36,877 nt of DNA from Ophiosphaerella korrae (GCA_028456385.1 JALNQF010000387.1:1-36877); one strand, 5' to 3'. Counted from the first letter of the stretch, positions 10,831 to 23,753 are shown. The notes: a model not told the origin generated them from the sequence alone. Program-made: numbers and translations.

Positions 10831-13800
10831 GATAACTAAAAAGAAGAAAGAAGTACTATAAGTATAGGCTAAACCTTAAGAAAAAGTAGCTAGGAGCAAA
10901 GAAATATAATACGTAATACTCTATTAGACCTTTTATTACAAGGATAACTACTATATATATTTTTCTAGTAAATAAGGAGTAGGATATTTCTTATAGAAAA
11001 ATAGAGTAGTAGTAATAAAAGAAAGAACAAAAGCGTAGCTAGAAAAAATAGCGCACGTAATAGACCTACTAACAGAAGACTTAGAAAGGGAAGAACCCTA
11101 GATACTATTAATCTAGGCTAAAGGATAGGCACTAGATAAAGAGACTACTATAGCTTCTTCTAAAGAACTAAGAGAAAGTAAGAAGTAAGTTAGTATAAGA
11201 GGTATAGAGTACGCCTAGCTAGATATATATAGCTATAATAGCTATACAATAATAGATATAGAAGAATAGAATAAATAATAGAAGTTTGTTTAGAAATACT
11301 TACTAGTTATAAGTATAGAGGAAGCGTACAAAGACTAGAAAGAACGCAATCCTAAAGAAATAAAGTTTACTCTATTTTAAGAATAGATAAAATAATATAT
11401 AGTTATAGTAGGAAGAATACCTATATAAAAAGAATAGTAGTACCTTATAAAAAAGACGTAATAGATTAATAAAGCCTATACACTAAGAATACTAGTAGTA
11501 TATTATATCCTAATAATAGATACACCTAGAAAAGATAAGTACTAGGAAGGAGATAATAAGATAATAAACCTAAGACACTTAGTATACTTTAAAACATTAT
11601 AGTTAATATACTTAGATAAGAACTATATTATATATAGAAACCCTAAAGTAAATAATAACGTATAGCTTATTAGAAGAAGAGGCTACAATTATATAAGAGT
11701 AATCCTAGTAGAAGATATCTAAGGATAGGAAATAATACCTAAAGAAGGATATATAATAATAAGACCTAGACTAAAACTATCTAAGAAATGCGTCTAAGGA
11801 GGACTATAGTACAAATATATAAATAATAAATATCTAAAATACAATAAATATAAGCTTAAAGTAGGGCTATAGCTATAGAAAGATAGATAATTTATAAAAT
11901 TACCTAAGTAAGAATAGCTAGAAGGTATAAGAAGCCTATATATTACGAAAATAGGTATATACTAAGAGAATAAAGTATAATTAATAATTAATAGTAGAGC
12001 TATAAAGAACTTTATATTAAAGAAGTTTATAGAAATACAAGGAATATATTATATAATAAAGAAGTACTCTTAATAACTAAGTATAATTAAAGGAAAACTA
12101 TTTTAGGAACCTATTAGGTTTAAGACAATTCCCTCTACGCTAGAATTAGAAGAGATAAAGATTAAAATTATAGTTATAGATATAATAATAATTAATAATA
12201 AATAAGATATAATACTAGGAATACTATAGTTATAGATTACTAATCTACACATTAATTAGAGAACAAGAAAAATTAGTTACTTAAAGAAAGATATATTAAA
12301 AGCTAACATAAAAACACATAAAAGAGAATTCCTAGAAGAATATAAGAAATAGGAAAAACAACTTATTAAACCTAAAGACTATCTTCTAGAATACTAGCTA
12401 TAGGACTTAGCGATAGACTTAGAAGAAAGAAAGAACGTAGGATAGAGCCTAGTTTATAGGAAAATAGAAGAAAAATCTAAAATTAAGTAAGTATTTATTA
12501 AGAATATAATAAAGAAAGGATAGATACAAGAATCTAAATCTTTAGTAGTATACAGTCTTATATTTATAGATAAGAAAGGAATAAGTAACAAGAGGCCCTA
12601 TATAGACTTTAGAAAAACTAACGTAGTTATAAACAAGAACTAATACCTCTTACTATAAATAGATATAATATAAGATAGGCTACAAAAGGCAAGAATCTTT
12701 ATAAAACTAGATATCTAGAACGCTTATTACTAGATTAGAATTAAGAAAGATAATAAATAGAAAATAGTATTTAGAATATAATATAGACTATATAAGTACC
12801 TAGTTATGCCCTTTAGCTTAATAAACGCACTAGCAGCCTTTTAAGAAAGAATTAACATAGTACTAAGAAAATACTTAGATGTATTTATATTTATATACCT
12901 AGATAATATCCTTATATTCTTAGAAATAGAAGAAGAATATATACAACATATATACAAAGTACTAGAAAAACTAATAGAGAATAAACTATTTCTTAAGATA
13001 AGGAAGTATAAATTCTATATAAAATAAATAGATTTCCTTAGATTTATTATTAAACTAGGAAAGATTAAGATTAATCTAGAAAAGATTAAGTTAATTAATA
13101 AATAGCTAATACTAAAGAACCTAAAAGAAGTATAATAGTTTTATAAGTTAGCGAACTTTTATAGAAAGTTAATAGTAAGATAGTCTAAAGATATAGAACT
13201 TATAATAAGACTTATAAAGAAAGATATACTATTTAAATAGATAAAGGAATATAAAGAAGTATTTAACAAAATTAAGAAGAAATTTATAGAGAACCTAGTT
13301 ATTAGAATATATAATCTAGACCTACTAGTAATAGTAAAAATAGATGCATCTAATTTAGTCTATAGAATAGCACTAATATAGGAAGACTTAAAGACTAAAA
13401 AAAAATACCTAGTTAAATACTTCTCTAAGAAAATAAAGATAGTAAAACTTAACTACCTAATCTATAATAAAGAGATACTAGTAATCTACAAAGTATTTAA
13501 GTAATAGAGAGTATACTTATAAGGAGTAAAATATAAAACAAAGGTTAATATAGACTATAAGAACCTTATAAGATTTATACTAAATAAAGAACTATTATAA
13601 CGCTATACAAGATAGTAAGAATTTCTATTAATATTTAACTTAGAAATAATATATATAAAAGGGAAAGATAATTAGTTTATAGACGCTCTTAGTAGAAGAC
13701 TAGACTTATAAGAAGAAGTAAGTATAACTAGTATAGTTCTAGTATAGAACAAGGAAGGACACTTAGTCCTAAATATACTAAAAATAGCCGCAACACTTAA

Positions 13801-15198
13801 AAGAAAAAATAGCGAGCTAGATAAATAGATTTAGAAAACAACACAAGAAGTATCTAAAGAAATAGAGAAATTAGAAATTTAAGAAAAACTTATACAAGCT
13901 TATAGAAGAATATATATCTTAAAGAAGATCTAAAGAGAATTTATATAATAATTCTACAAAATACTAGTATATAGATACTAAGAGATTAACAAAACCCTTA
14001 ATAGGTTACTATAAGACTACTACGTCCTAAAAGTAAGATAACTAGTAATAGAAGTAGTATAAGATTATATAGAATACTATAGAAATAAGTATAATAGATA
14101 TATACTATATAGAATATTATAACTAGTAGAAGTACTAAAATAACTATAGAGAGTTATTATAATAGACTTTATTATAAAGCTATCTAAGTCTAAGGACTTA
14201 ATATTAGAGGTTAAGTATAATAGAATTCTAATAATAGTAGATAAACTTATAAAGTACTTATACTTTAGACTATATAAAAGAAGAGTAGGATAGAAGTTAC
14301 TATATATTAAGTTCTAGGAACTGTAATTAGTTAATATAGACTACTAGATAAAATTATTATAGATAAAGATATAAGATTTATATTAAAACTATAGAGAACA
14401 ATAATAGTATAATTAGGAATTAAATACGTAATATCTATAGTATACTATCTATAAATAGATAGATAGTTAGAACGAACAAATTAGATAGTAGAGTAATATT
14501 TAAGATACTACCTTAACTACAACTAGAATAATTAGGTATAACTATTACCTATAGTATAGCTAGCATATAATAGCGTAAAGAACATAGTAATAGGAATATT
14601 ACTCTTCTTTATAAACTATAGATTTAACTCTAGCGTATATAGAATACTAAGACTAGAAGTATCTTAGTCTCTAAAAAGAGAAAACTTTACTAATAGACTT
14701 AAAGATATATATAATTAATTAAGATAGGACGTAAAGTTCTTACATAATTAGATAGTAAAATATTATAATAAGAAATATATAGAAGGACCCTAATTTAGAG
14801 AAGGAGAAAAAGTATAGTTAGTTAGAAAGAACGTAAAAAGTAAATAACTAAACTTAAAATTAGATTACGTTAAAATAAGACTATACAAAATTAAGAAAAA
14901 AGTTATACTAGTTATATTTAAATTAAAGCTACTAAACAAGATAAGGATATACTTAACTTTCTACGTAGCGCTACTTAAGATAGTACTATAGAATATAGAA
15001 CTACTAGTATACAAAGTAGATATATATAGAGAATAAGAAGAATAAGAAGTTAAAGAAATCTTAGTATACTAGTTCTATAATAGTAGAAACTACTATTTAG
15101 TAAAATAGATAGGTATAGACGAAAAAAGGTAACTATAGGAAGAAATATAGGAACTAGAAAATAATCTTAACTACTCTAAGAAACTAGAGGAGTTCTAA
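10830..15198 (+). pseudogene. B4 pol: protease, RT, RNase H, integrase, chromodomain
   Basis: This is a dead polyprotein of a Ty3/gypsy chromovirus-type retrotransposon. After a linker of about 1.1 kb the protease triad reads Asn-Ser-Arg, with the former catalytic Asp codon at 11990-11992, followed by an ILGI motif near 12220. Reverse transcriptase covers about 12300-13280 with Tyr-Leu-Asp-Asn at 12896-12907 in place of Tyr-Leu-Asp-Asp. RNase H has Ile-Asp-Ala-Ser near 13340 and a DALSR motif at about 13681-13695. Integrase covers about 13900-14700, including a degraded Tyr-His-Pro-x-Thr-Asp-type region near 14440-14485. A chromodomain-like segment (YLV motif) spans about 15050-15195; such domains guide integration to methylated histone H3 in related elements. 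Stops are TAA or TAG at Gln/Trp positions. Confidence 0.87.
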
Positions 15199-15836
15199 AG
15201 TTAAAACCCTCTAGAGCGCCTTATAGTAAATTAAGAAAACTAATAGTACTACTACTAGATAGAGAGGCGATAGGAGCGTCTAGTATAGTAAGAGTAACCT
15301 TAACTATAGCCTTGAAATTAAGCTTAGACTCTATAAAGATAGCCTACGTAATAGACTTCTTATTATTTAAGGCCTTTGTCCTATAAAGACAAATTAGATA
15401 AGTGTAATTTTCTACCTATATACTTAGAATCTAATTACGTTCTTTTTTAGCCTTAGCGATCTATATAGATAGTTTATCTAAAGTATAGTTAATAGCTCTC
15501 TCTATTATAAATAAGTATAGACGCGCAAATAAGTATTGTTAACCTATATTCTATAAGAGAAATACTAGAAAGGTTATAAGATAAATAAGTATTAGTATAA
15601 ATATATACTTTATAAGCCTTACTATACTTTAAAGAAATATACTCTAGAGGAAGATTTAAAGATTTGTAACAAGAATAAAGAAATATAGTAATACTATAAC
15701 GTAATATATAATCTACTAATTAAAGATAATAAAGAGTAGATTTAGTAGGTATAAAAGAAGATAAAGAACTTTATATTAATAAAGAAACTAGATTAATAAC
15801 CTTAGCCTTAGGGTAGAAAAACTAGGACTTGTCTAG
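15176..15836 (-). pseudogene. Candidate antisense ORF of B4 (opposite to pol)
   Basis: This is the B4 version of the antisense frame described at 2026-2710. The first frame, read leftward from 15836, has three stops in about 115 codons. The second frame, in +1 phase, is Lys/Ala/Glu-rich, contains the run KALNNKK also seen in B3 and B5, and ends at a TAG at 15178-15176. Compared with B3 it differs by many substitutions, but the translated pattern is kept and at least one length difference is a multiple of three. Its end overlaps the chromodomain end of pol on the other strand. I do not recognise the product. Confidence 0.38.
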
Positions 15837-15848
15837 AGGGGGAGATAG
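15835..15848 (+). other. Polypurine tract of B4
   Basis: AGAGGGGGAGATAG lies directly before the 3' LTR and is identical to the tract of B5 (29911-29924). It is the expected plus-strand primer site. Confidence 0.8.
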
Positions 15849-16276
15849 TGTTATAGGCGTAACAAGAGAAATCAAGATAGAACTAATTAGTCTTAACTTA
15901 GGTACTAATAAAGTATAAGATAAGTAGAGTAATAACTTTAATTAGGAAACTATATATAACTAGGATACGTAGTAGTAATCTATAATAACGTATAAATAGA
16001 TTAAGGTAATCTATAGTTATATATAAATAGATTAGTAGTAATCTATAACGTAGTATAAATAGATTACTAAAAGTATATAGTTAGTAGTAATGCGTATTAT
16101 TAGGATAGTATTAGTAATTTAATTATTAACTACAAGCAACAATACTAAGATAGTTGCAAAACATTCTCTATTATTTATAGCTTATTATAGATTATAACAC
16201 AAGCTTTTGTTATTACCTTCTAATCTACAAATAACCCTTTAGCTATTAGGAAGTCGACCTTAGTAAGCCTATTATA
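15849..16276 (+). repeat. B4 3' LTR
   Basis: It starts TGTTATAGG and ends TATTATA (from TTACA), 428 bp. It lacks one 32-bp internal repeat unit found in the 5' LTR. It is followed by gagta, the target duplication, where the B2 reverse transcriptase resumes. Confidence 0.92.
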
Positions 16277-16281
16277 GAGTA

Positions 16282-18615
16282 CTTAGACGTATTTACGTTT
16301 ATATACCTAGACAACATCTTTATATTCTTAGAAATAGAGGAAGAATACGTATAATATATATATAAAGTACTAGAAAAACTAGTAAAAAGTAAGCTATTTC
16401 TTAAAATAAGAAAATACAAATTCTATATAAAAGAAATAGATTTCCTTAGATTTATTATAGAACTAGGAAAAATTAAGATTAATCTAGAAAAGATTAAGTT
16501 AATTAATAAATAGCTAACTCTAAAAAACCTTAAAGATGTATAATAATTTTATAGGTTAGTAAACTTTTATAGAAAGTTAATAATAGGATAGATAGTCTAA
16601 AGATATAAAACTAATAACAAGACTTATAAAAAAAGATATACTATTTAAATAGATAGAGGAATATAATAAAGTATTTTATAAGATTAAAAGAAAGTTTATA
16701 GAAAATCTAGTTATTAGAATATATAACCTAGATATACTAGTAATAGTAAAAATAGACGTATCTAATTTAGTCTATAGAATAGTACTAATATAAGAAGACC
16801 TAAAGACTAAAAAGGAGTACTTAGTTAAATACTTCTCTAAGAAGATAAAACTAGTAGAGCTTAACTACTCTATCTATAATAAAGAGATACTAGTAATTTA
16901 CAAAGTATTTAAATAATAGAGAGTATATTTATAAAGAGTAAAATATAAAATAAATATCTATATAGATTATAAAAATCTTATAGGATTTATACTAAATAAA
17001 GAACTATTATAATACTATATAAGATAGTAGGAATTCCTATTAATATTTAATCTTAAAATTATATATATAAAAGGAAAAAATAATTAATTAGTAGATACCT
17101 TAAGTAGAAGACTAGACCTACAAAAAGAAATAAACGCTATAGGTATAGTTCTAGTATAGAATAAAGAAGGATACTTAGTCTTAAATATACCTAAAATAGC
17201 TGTAATACTTAAAAGAAAGAGTAGCGAGCTTGATAAATAGATTTAAAAAGTAACTAGAAAAGTATCTAAAGAAATAGAGAAACTAGAGATCTAAGAAAGA
17301 CTTGTATAAGTATATAGAAGAATATATATTCTAAAGAAAATCTAAAGAGAATTTATATAATAATTCTATAAATTTCTAGTATATAGATACTAAGAGATTA
17401 ATAAAACCTTAGATAAGATACTATAAGACTACTATATCCTAAAAGTAAGATAACTAGTAATAGAAGTACTAAGAGACTATATAGAATGCTAAAGAAATAA
17501 ATATAGTAGATATATACTATATAGAATATTATAACTAATAGAAGTACTAGAATAACTATAAAGAGTTATTATAATAGACTTTATTACAAAACTACTTAAA
17601 TTAAAAGACTTAATATTAGGAGCTAAGTATAATAGAATCCTAATAATAGTAAATAAACTTATAAAGTACTTATACTTTAGACTATATAAAGAGAAAAGTA
17701 AGACTAAGGTTACTATATATTAGGTTCTAGGAACTGTAATTAGCTAATATAGGCTACTAGACAAGATTATTATAGATAGAGATATAAGATTTATATTAAA
17801 ACTATAGAGAATAATAATAGTATAATCAAGAATATAATATACAATATCTATAGTATATTACTTATAAATAGATAGATAGTTAGAATAAATAAATTAGATA
17901 GTAGAATAATACTTAAAGTACTACCTTAACTATAACTAGAATAATTAGGTATAGCTACTACTTATAGTATAGTTAATATATAATAGTATAAAGAATATAG
18001 AAATAAAAGTATTACCTTTCTTTATAAATTATAGATTTAAACCTAATATATATAGAATACTAAGAACTAAAGTATCTTAGTCTCTAAGAAGAGAGAACCT
18101 TACTAATAGACTTAAGAATATATAGAATTAACTAAGATAAGACGTAGAATTTCTATATAATTATATAGTAAAATACTATAACAAGAAGTATAAAGAAAGA
18201 CTTTAATTTAAAGAGAGAGAAAAAGTATAGTTAGTATAAAAGAATATTAAAAGTAAATAACTAAGTTTAAAACTAGACTACGTTAAAATAAGACTATATA
18301 AGATTAAGAAAGAAGTTACGCTAGTTATATTTAAACTAAAGCTACTAAATAAAATAAAGATATACTTAACTTTCTATATAGCGCTACTTAAGATAGTACT
18401 ATAGAACGTAGAACTACTAGTATACAAAGTAGATACGTATAAAGAATAAGAAGAATAAGAGGTTAAAAAAATCCTAGTATACTAGTTCTATAATAGTAGG
18501 AACTACTATTTAGTAGAATAGATAGAAATAGATAAGAAAGGATAACTATAAGAAGATATATAGAAACTAGAAGATAACTTTAATTACTATAAGAAACTAA
18601 AGGACTTCTAAAGTT
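16282..18615 (+). pseudogene. B2 RT end, RNase H, integrase, chromodomain
   Basis: This is the continuation of the B2 polyprotein. The reverse transcriptase motif reads Tyr-Leu-Asp-Asn at 16304-16315. RNase H begins near 16755 with Ile-Asp-Val-Ser in place of Thr-Asp-Ala-Ser. Integrase spans about 17330-18130, and the chromodomain-like part lies at about 18460-18610. It is colinear with B4 13000-15198 and closer to B4 than to B3 or B5. Gln and Trp codons are largely TAA/TAG. Confidence 0.82.
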
Positions 18616-19249
18616 AAAATCCTCTAGACTACCTTGTAGTAAACTAAGAAAACTAACAATACTACTACTAGATAGAAAGGTAATAGGAATATCTAATATA
18701 ATAGGAGTAGCCTTAACTATAGTATTAAAATTAAGCTTAGACTCTATAAGAGTAGCTTAAGTAATAGACTTCTTATTATTTAAGGCCTTTATCTTATAAA
18801 GATAAATTAGACAAGCGTAATTTTCTACCTATATATTTAGAATCTAATTACGTTCTTTTTTAGCCTTAGTAATCTATTTAGATAGTTTATTTTAAGTATA
18901 GTTAATAGCTCTCTCTATTATAAATAAGTATAGACGCGCGAATAAGTATTATTAACTTATATTTAGTAAGAGATATACCTAAAAGATTATAAGAAGTATA
19001 AGTATTAGTATAAATATATACTTTATAAGCTTTACTATACTTTAAAGAAATATACTTTAGAAGAGGATTTAAAGACTTATAATAAGAATAAAGAAATATA
19101 GTAATACTATAACGTAATATATAATCTACTAATCTAAAATAATAAAAGGTAGACTTAGTAGGTATAAGAGAGGATAAGGAACTCTATATTAATAAAGAAA
19201 CTAGATTAATAATACTAGCTCTAGGATAGATAAACTAGAACCTACCTAG
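18590..19249 (-). pseudogene. Candidate antisense ORF of B2 (opposite to pol)
   Basis: This is the B2 copy of the antisense frame. Read leftward from 19249, the first frame has two TAG stops in about 115 codons and then meets the same frame break (about 18912-18918) as the other copies. The left limit is approximate, because the stop seen in B3, B4 and B5 reads TAT here. It overlaps the end of the chromodomain. The product is unknown, and it may be an open frame favoured by composition. Confidence 0.35.
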
Positions 19250-19261
19250 AGGAGGAGATAG
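19248..19261 (+). other. Polypurine tract of B2
   Basis: AGAGGAGGAGATAG lies directly before the B2 3' LTR and is one base different from the B4 and B5 tract. Confidence 0.78.
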
Positions 19262-19420
19262 TGTTATAGGCGTAATAAGAGAAATTAAGTTAGAGCTAAT
19301 TAGTCTTAACTTAGGTACTAATAAAGTATAGGATAAGTAGAGTAATAACTTTAATTAGGAAACTACTTATAACTAGGACACGTAGTAGTAATCTATAGTT
19401 ACGTATAAATAGATTAGTAG
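19262..19420 (+). repeat. B2 3' LTR, first part
   Basis: It begins TGTTATAGGCG like the B4 3' LTR and stops at agattagtag, where the solo family A LTR is inserted. The last five bases (agtag) are repeated at 19641-19645 as the target duplication. Confidence 0.88.
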
Positions 19421-19640
19421 TATAAGGGAGTTATTCCTTATATCTTTTATTTTCGCACTAATATTAGTAAGTTTATAACTTACTAATATTTAACTACCTT
19501 TCTACTTTTAGTTAGCGCTTAGTAAGCTACTAGGTATATATACCTAGTACTTACTTAGATAGCTTTATCTACTATTTACTCTCTTTAGTTAATTATTAAA
19601 ACTACTTTATTAAGTTATCTTGCGTAAAGTCTACTTTATA
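19421..19640 (+). repeat. Solo family A LTR
   Basis: This is a complete 220-bp LTR with ends TATAAGGG (from TGTAAGGG) and CTTTATA (from CTTTACA), flanked by agtag on both sides (19416-19420 and 19641-19645). No internal region accompanies it, so it most likely arose by recombination between the two LTRs of an inserted element. It contains a perfect 14-bp hairpin (19460-19473 with 19477-19490, 3-base loop), without the extra repeat units seen in the A1 LTRs. Confidence 0.9.
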
Positions 19641-19750
19641 AGTAGTAATCTATAATAACGTACTAATAGATTAAAGTAATCTATAGTTATATATAAATAG
19701 ATTAGTAGTAATCTATAAAGTTATATAAATAGATTACTATAAATATATAG
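19641..19750 (+). repeat. B2 3' LTR, middle part
   Basis: This is the internal repeat array of the B2 LTR between the solo LTR and A1. It consists of agattagtagtaatctata and acgtactaatagattaaag-like units, matching B4 16020-16080 in order. The last five bases, tatag, are the left target duplication of A1. Confidence 0.85.
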
Positions 19751-20004
19751 TATAAGGGAGTTATCCCTTATATCTCTTATTTTCGAACTAATATTAGTAA
19801 GTTTATAACTTACTAATATTGCAAACTTACTAATATTATAAACTTACTAATATTTAACTACTTTTCTACTTTTAGTTAGCGCTTAGTAAGCTACTAGGTA
19901 TATATACCTAGTACTTACTTAGATAGCTTTATTTACTATTTACTCTTTTTAGTTAATTATTAAAACTACTTTATTAAGTTATCTTGTGTAAAGTCTACCT
20001 TATA
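19751..20004 (+). repeat. A1 5' LTR
   Basis: It is 254 bp, starts TATAAGGG and ends ACCTTATA. The start forms a small hairpin (ataaggga / tcccttat, 19752-19771). The middle has the aatattagtaagtt / aacttactaatatt hairpin followed by two more 17-bp units (g-y-aaacttactaatatt type), which accounts for its 34 extra bases over the solo LTR. A 20-bp palindrome with TATATA at its centre lies near 19889-19908. Confidence 0.9.
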
Positions 20005-22960
20005 TAATAGTAGATCTCTATAAATATTTTACTTTTATAGGCTTCTCTATAACCTAAAACTATACTAGTAGCCTTTTTACTTGCGCTAGAGTTACTATAA
20101 GATAGCTAATTGTAGCTAACTCTTAATTAAGCTTAGCTAGCTAAAAAGAACTATACTACTAGGAATTAGATCCTACCTTAGCTATAGCGCGCTAGGTAGC
20201 CTATTAAGTTTACTATATTATAGTTCTAGTTAAGGTTTCTAGCGCTTTGTTTTTACTAGTACTAGCGCTAACGTTTTAGAAAGAAATACGTACTAAAGAA
20301 AAGTAGTTTAACTACTTTATAGGTTATAAAGCTTTAGCTTATACTTACTACGTATACTTAGGCGAAGGCGTACTTATACTAGGTATTTAACCTAGGTAGT
20401 AGCGCTAAAGAAAGAAAAGACTCCTAAACCTATATAAATTGCTAGTACTTAATTTACAAGAACTAAGTAATAAAGTACTCTAGACTTACTAAAACTTTTA
20501 CTAGCTAGCGCTAAAGATCTAAATCTCTATAAACTAATAGCTAAATACACTAATATAGTATATAACTACTATAACTTAGTTATATAAAAAATCTTCTATC
20601 TCTTTAAAAGCTAGCCTCTTAAACTAAAATAATACTAGCTTATAACCTCTTTATTACTTAAACTAAGTATACTTATAAGATAAAGATACGCTATAAATAG
20701 TAAACTATAGATCTAGTAAGAAACTAAGAGAATACTCTAGAGCTACTATACTATAAAAAATCTATAAAACTTGTACTAGAACTAAGTCTCTAGAAAAATA
20801 AACCTAGAGACTTACTATACAAACTACTCTAATAAAAAAAGTACTAAGTAACTTCTAATAATATCTTAAGACCCTTTTATAAAAAGATAAAGGAAAATAA
20901 GTAATAGACTCTAAATCCTTTATTTAGCTAAAACTACCTAGTAAACTTAATTTCTAACCTAATATAATTCCCTAATAAGCACTAAGTACCTTCTTAGCTA
21001 ATAGCTCTATAATAGACTTAGTTACTCCTAACTAACTTATTATAGAAGAATTTAACCTAGATATAGACTTTACCTCTTTTAACTAAGGTAGCCCCCTAAG
21101 GTATAGACTAGTTACTAAGGTCTCTTTTAATAACTAGACTATATTAAATAACTTAATTAATAGCGCCTAACTAAATAATAGCTAAGTATTATTACCCTAG
21201 CCTATACTTAAGTTTAAGATCCTAGAAGAGCTAAGAGATAACTTACTATTAAACGCTACAATTAACAAAGACTTACTACTAAGAATAGTCTTTATATCTT
21301 AGGATAAACTTAAGAAATTACTTACTAAGTTTACTAAGCTTTAACCTTTATTTTACACTTTAGTACTAACTTTATACTAAGAAATTAAAGATAATAAACT
21401 TAGTAATTACTTATCTCTTAGAAAATTTACTTTAGCTAGAATAGTATTATACCTAGTAGTTACAAATACCTAGATATAGGATATAATTAATATAGTAAAT
21501 AAATAAAACTAGAGGCTTATAGCTAAAGTAAGTTAATTAAATAAATAACTCTCTTAATAAGATAACTAATTAGCCTAACTCTAAGAACGCCTAGTATAAT
21601 TACTACTAGACTATAACTATATTATAGAGTAATATAATACCTTAAGCTAAAGAGCTACTTAGTATAAAGCTCTATAAGAAAAAGCTATAGTAAAATATAA
21701 CTACTTATATAAAGTAGTAATCTACTAAGAAAACCTAATAGCTAAATAAACTAAGCTAAAAACCTATAACTTCGATATACTAGTATAGAAAGATATAAAA
21801 CTACTTTACACTAAGATCTTACTATAAAGCTAGTAACTTAGCTTCTTTAAAAGAGAGTTTAAACCCTAAGTACTAGTAGTAAGCTACTATATCTTTAATA
21901 GAGAAGAGTTTACTTTAACTTTCTTCTAAACTAGTATCTAAGAGCTAGCCTTTAATTTTTACTAGTATAAAAAACAAAAAGACTACTCTATAAAACTTTT
22001 ATAATTTTTAGGTATAAGATACTATATAAACGTTATATCCTTTATCTAGTCTATATATAATTACTTTATTACTAATAGGAAAAAATATATTAGCTTATAA
22101 ACCTAAGCTAACGTTATTATATACTACTATATAGGATTAGCTCGCCTATACTTTACTATCCTAAATAGTGTTACTAACTTATACTAAAAAGAATTTATAT
22201 ATTTTTTCGCACTTTTTTACTAATTTAGTAATATAGACGTAGTAGGATTAAGAGAAGTACGTTATAAAACCCTAGAAATAGCTAAATTTAGACTAGATTA
22301 ACTAATCTACAAAACTACCTAGTTAGTATAGGCTAAATTCCTCTCTAAATTTAATAATATTAGCCTTAAACTATAATAGAACCTATAGCTATATAATATC
22401 TACCTTTAAAAAAAGCTATAACCTTAGCTTAAAGAGGCTACTAGTACTACCCCTAGTATCTACAATAGCCCTACTAAGTTTTAAAAGATAATCTTAATAT
22501 TAGAAAATAAAGTAAATAATTATAACCTAAATATAGGCCCTAGGTAAACCTAGCTTTATACCCTAGCGCCTATAAGAGCTAAACTAAAAACGTAGATATA
22601 AAACTTTAAAGAAGAACTAGCTATAACTTTATAAGAACTAAAATACTATTAATTATAACTAGAAGGCGTATTTAGAGGAATACACCTAACTAGCGAAAAT
22701 ACTACTATAATTAAAACTAAGAAACTTAAAACAATTTTATACTAAGGCTATAAAAAAACAAGTATTAAGAAGCTAGACTATACTACTTGTAAATAAACAA
22801 AAGCTACTAGATTTAAGATACCTACTAACACTATAAACTACTATATAGCTACCTATATAGTAATAGACTCTAAAATAGATATAGAAATAGAAGACTAATT
22901 CTTTAAATACGACTCCTAACTAGATATAGAGCTAGAACTAGAGCTTAACTTAGACTAAGA
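20005..22960 (+). pseudogene. A1 leader and gag-like region (degenerate)
   Basis: This is the roughly 3 kb between the 5' LTR and the protease. The first few hundred bases look like untranslated leader. From about 20400 a long frame with frequent TAA/TAG can be followed in pieces. The part at about 22240-22640 has the helix-rich, charged character of a retroelement capsid end. I found no convincing CCHC zinc knuckle, unlike family B. The assignment rests mainly on position before the protease and on the length, so the gag identity is an inference. Confidence 0.55.
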
Positions 22961-23321
22961 TTTAGAAAACAACGTTCCCTAGGCTTAAAGCCCTAACCTA
23001 GAGATTATATAAACTAGAAGAGCGTAATTAACTATTAAAGTATAACTCCTAGTATAGCTATATCCTATATACTTACCTATAAAATATAAATAGTCTAGTA
23101 TAAGAAACTACTAACTAATCTAATAGAAGCTAAGCTAAACTAATTCTTATTTACTAGCTTCTTAGGTAAAGACCTTATAGTACTCTATATAGCTAGAACC
23201 TTAGCTAATAATAGAGCTAACGTAAACTTTATTTAATAAAAATTTACCTAGAAGACTATAAAATTATAAACTATCTAGCTACTTTAACTTATTATCTATA
23301 AAGGATATAATAGTTTTCTAT
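22960..23321 (+). pseudogene. A1 protease, first part
   Basis: This is the start of the A1 pol region. The retropepsin active site can be recognised as Leu-Ala-Asn-Asn-Arg-Ala at 23201-23218, where related elements have an Asp-Ser-Gly triad; the catalytic Asp codon at 23207-23209 now reads Asn. It is followed by Asn-Val-Asn-Phe-Ile, typical of the strand after the active site. B5 interrupts the domain at 23327, and the second half continues at 30357. Confidence 0.72.
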
Positions 23322-23326
23322 CTAAG

Positions 23327-23753
23327 TGTTATAGGTGTAATAGAAGAAATCAAGATAGAGCTAATTAGTCCTAATTTAGATACTAACAAACTATAGGACA
23401 AGTAAAGTAATAATCTCGATTAGGAGACTATATATAATTAGGATACCTAGGGTAATCTATAATCTATAGACTCTGAGCGTTAATAGATTATAGATTAAGA
23501 CAATCTATAATCTACTAGCCTTAGCAACTATAGATTATAGATTACAATAAGTATATAGTTAGTAGGATACGTATTATTAGGATAGTATTAGCAATTTAAT
23601 CTATTAACTACAGAACGCTAATATAAGATAGTTATAAAACATCTTCTATTATTTATAGTTATTATAGATTACCTTACAAGCTTTTACTATTACCTTATAA
23701 TCTACTAACCCTCTTTATAGGTACTTGTAGTTAACGATAGGTAGCCTATTATA
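23327..23753 (+). repeat. B5 5' LTR
   Basis: It is 427 bp, with ends TGTTATAGG and CTATTATA. It differs from the 3' partner mainly by C/T and G/A transitions. It contains perfect 18-bp inverted arms (gtaatctataatctatag at 23452-23469 and its complement at 23528-23545) enclosing two further shorter inverted copies. Confidence 0.93.

Larger units (their letters stand above)
9246..16276 (+). mobile_element. Family B Ty3/gypsy element B4, complete but RIP-mutated
   Basis: B4 is a full-length + strand element of 7031 bp. Its 5' LTR is 460 bp and its 3' LTR 428 bp; the difference is one 32-bp unit of an internal repeat. The flanking 5-bp sites are tagta (9241-9245) and gagta (16277-16281). The interrupted B2 reverse transcriptase reads gagta at this position in B5, so the left copy appears to have mutated. 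The internal order is gag with two zinc knuckles, linker, protease, reverse transcriptase, RNase H, integrase, chromodomain, tail and polypurine tract. All frames are broken by stops. Confidence 0.92.

Noticed and set aside
21900..22900. A CCHC zinc knuckle in A1 gag near 22640-22700
   Set aside because: A short stretch looked knuckle-like, but the C-x2-C-x4-H-x4-C spacing cannot be met even allowing Cys-to-Tyr changes.
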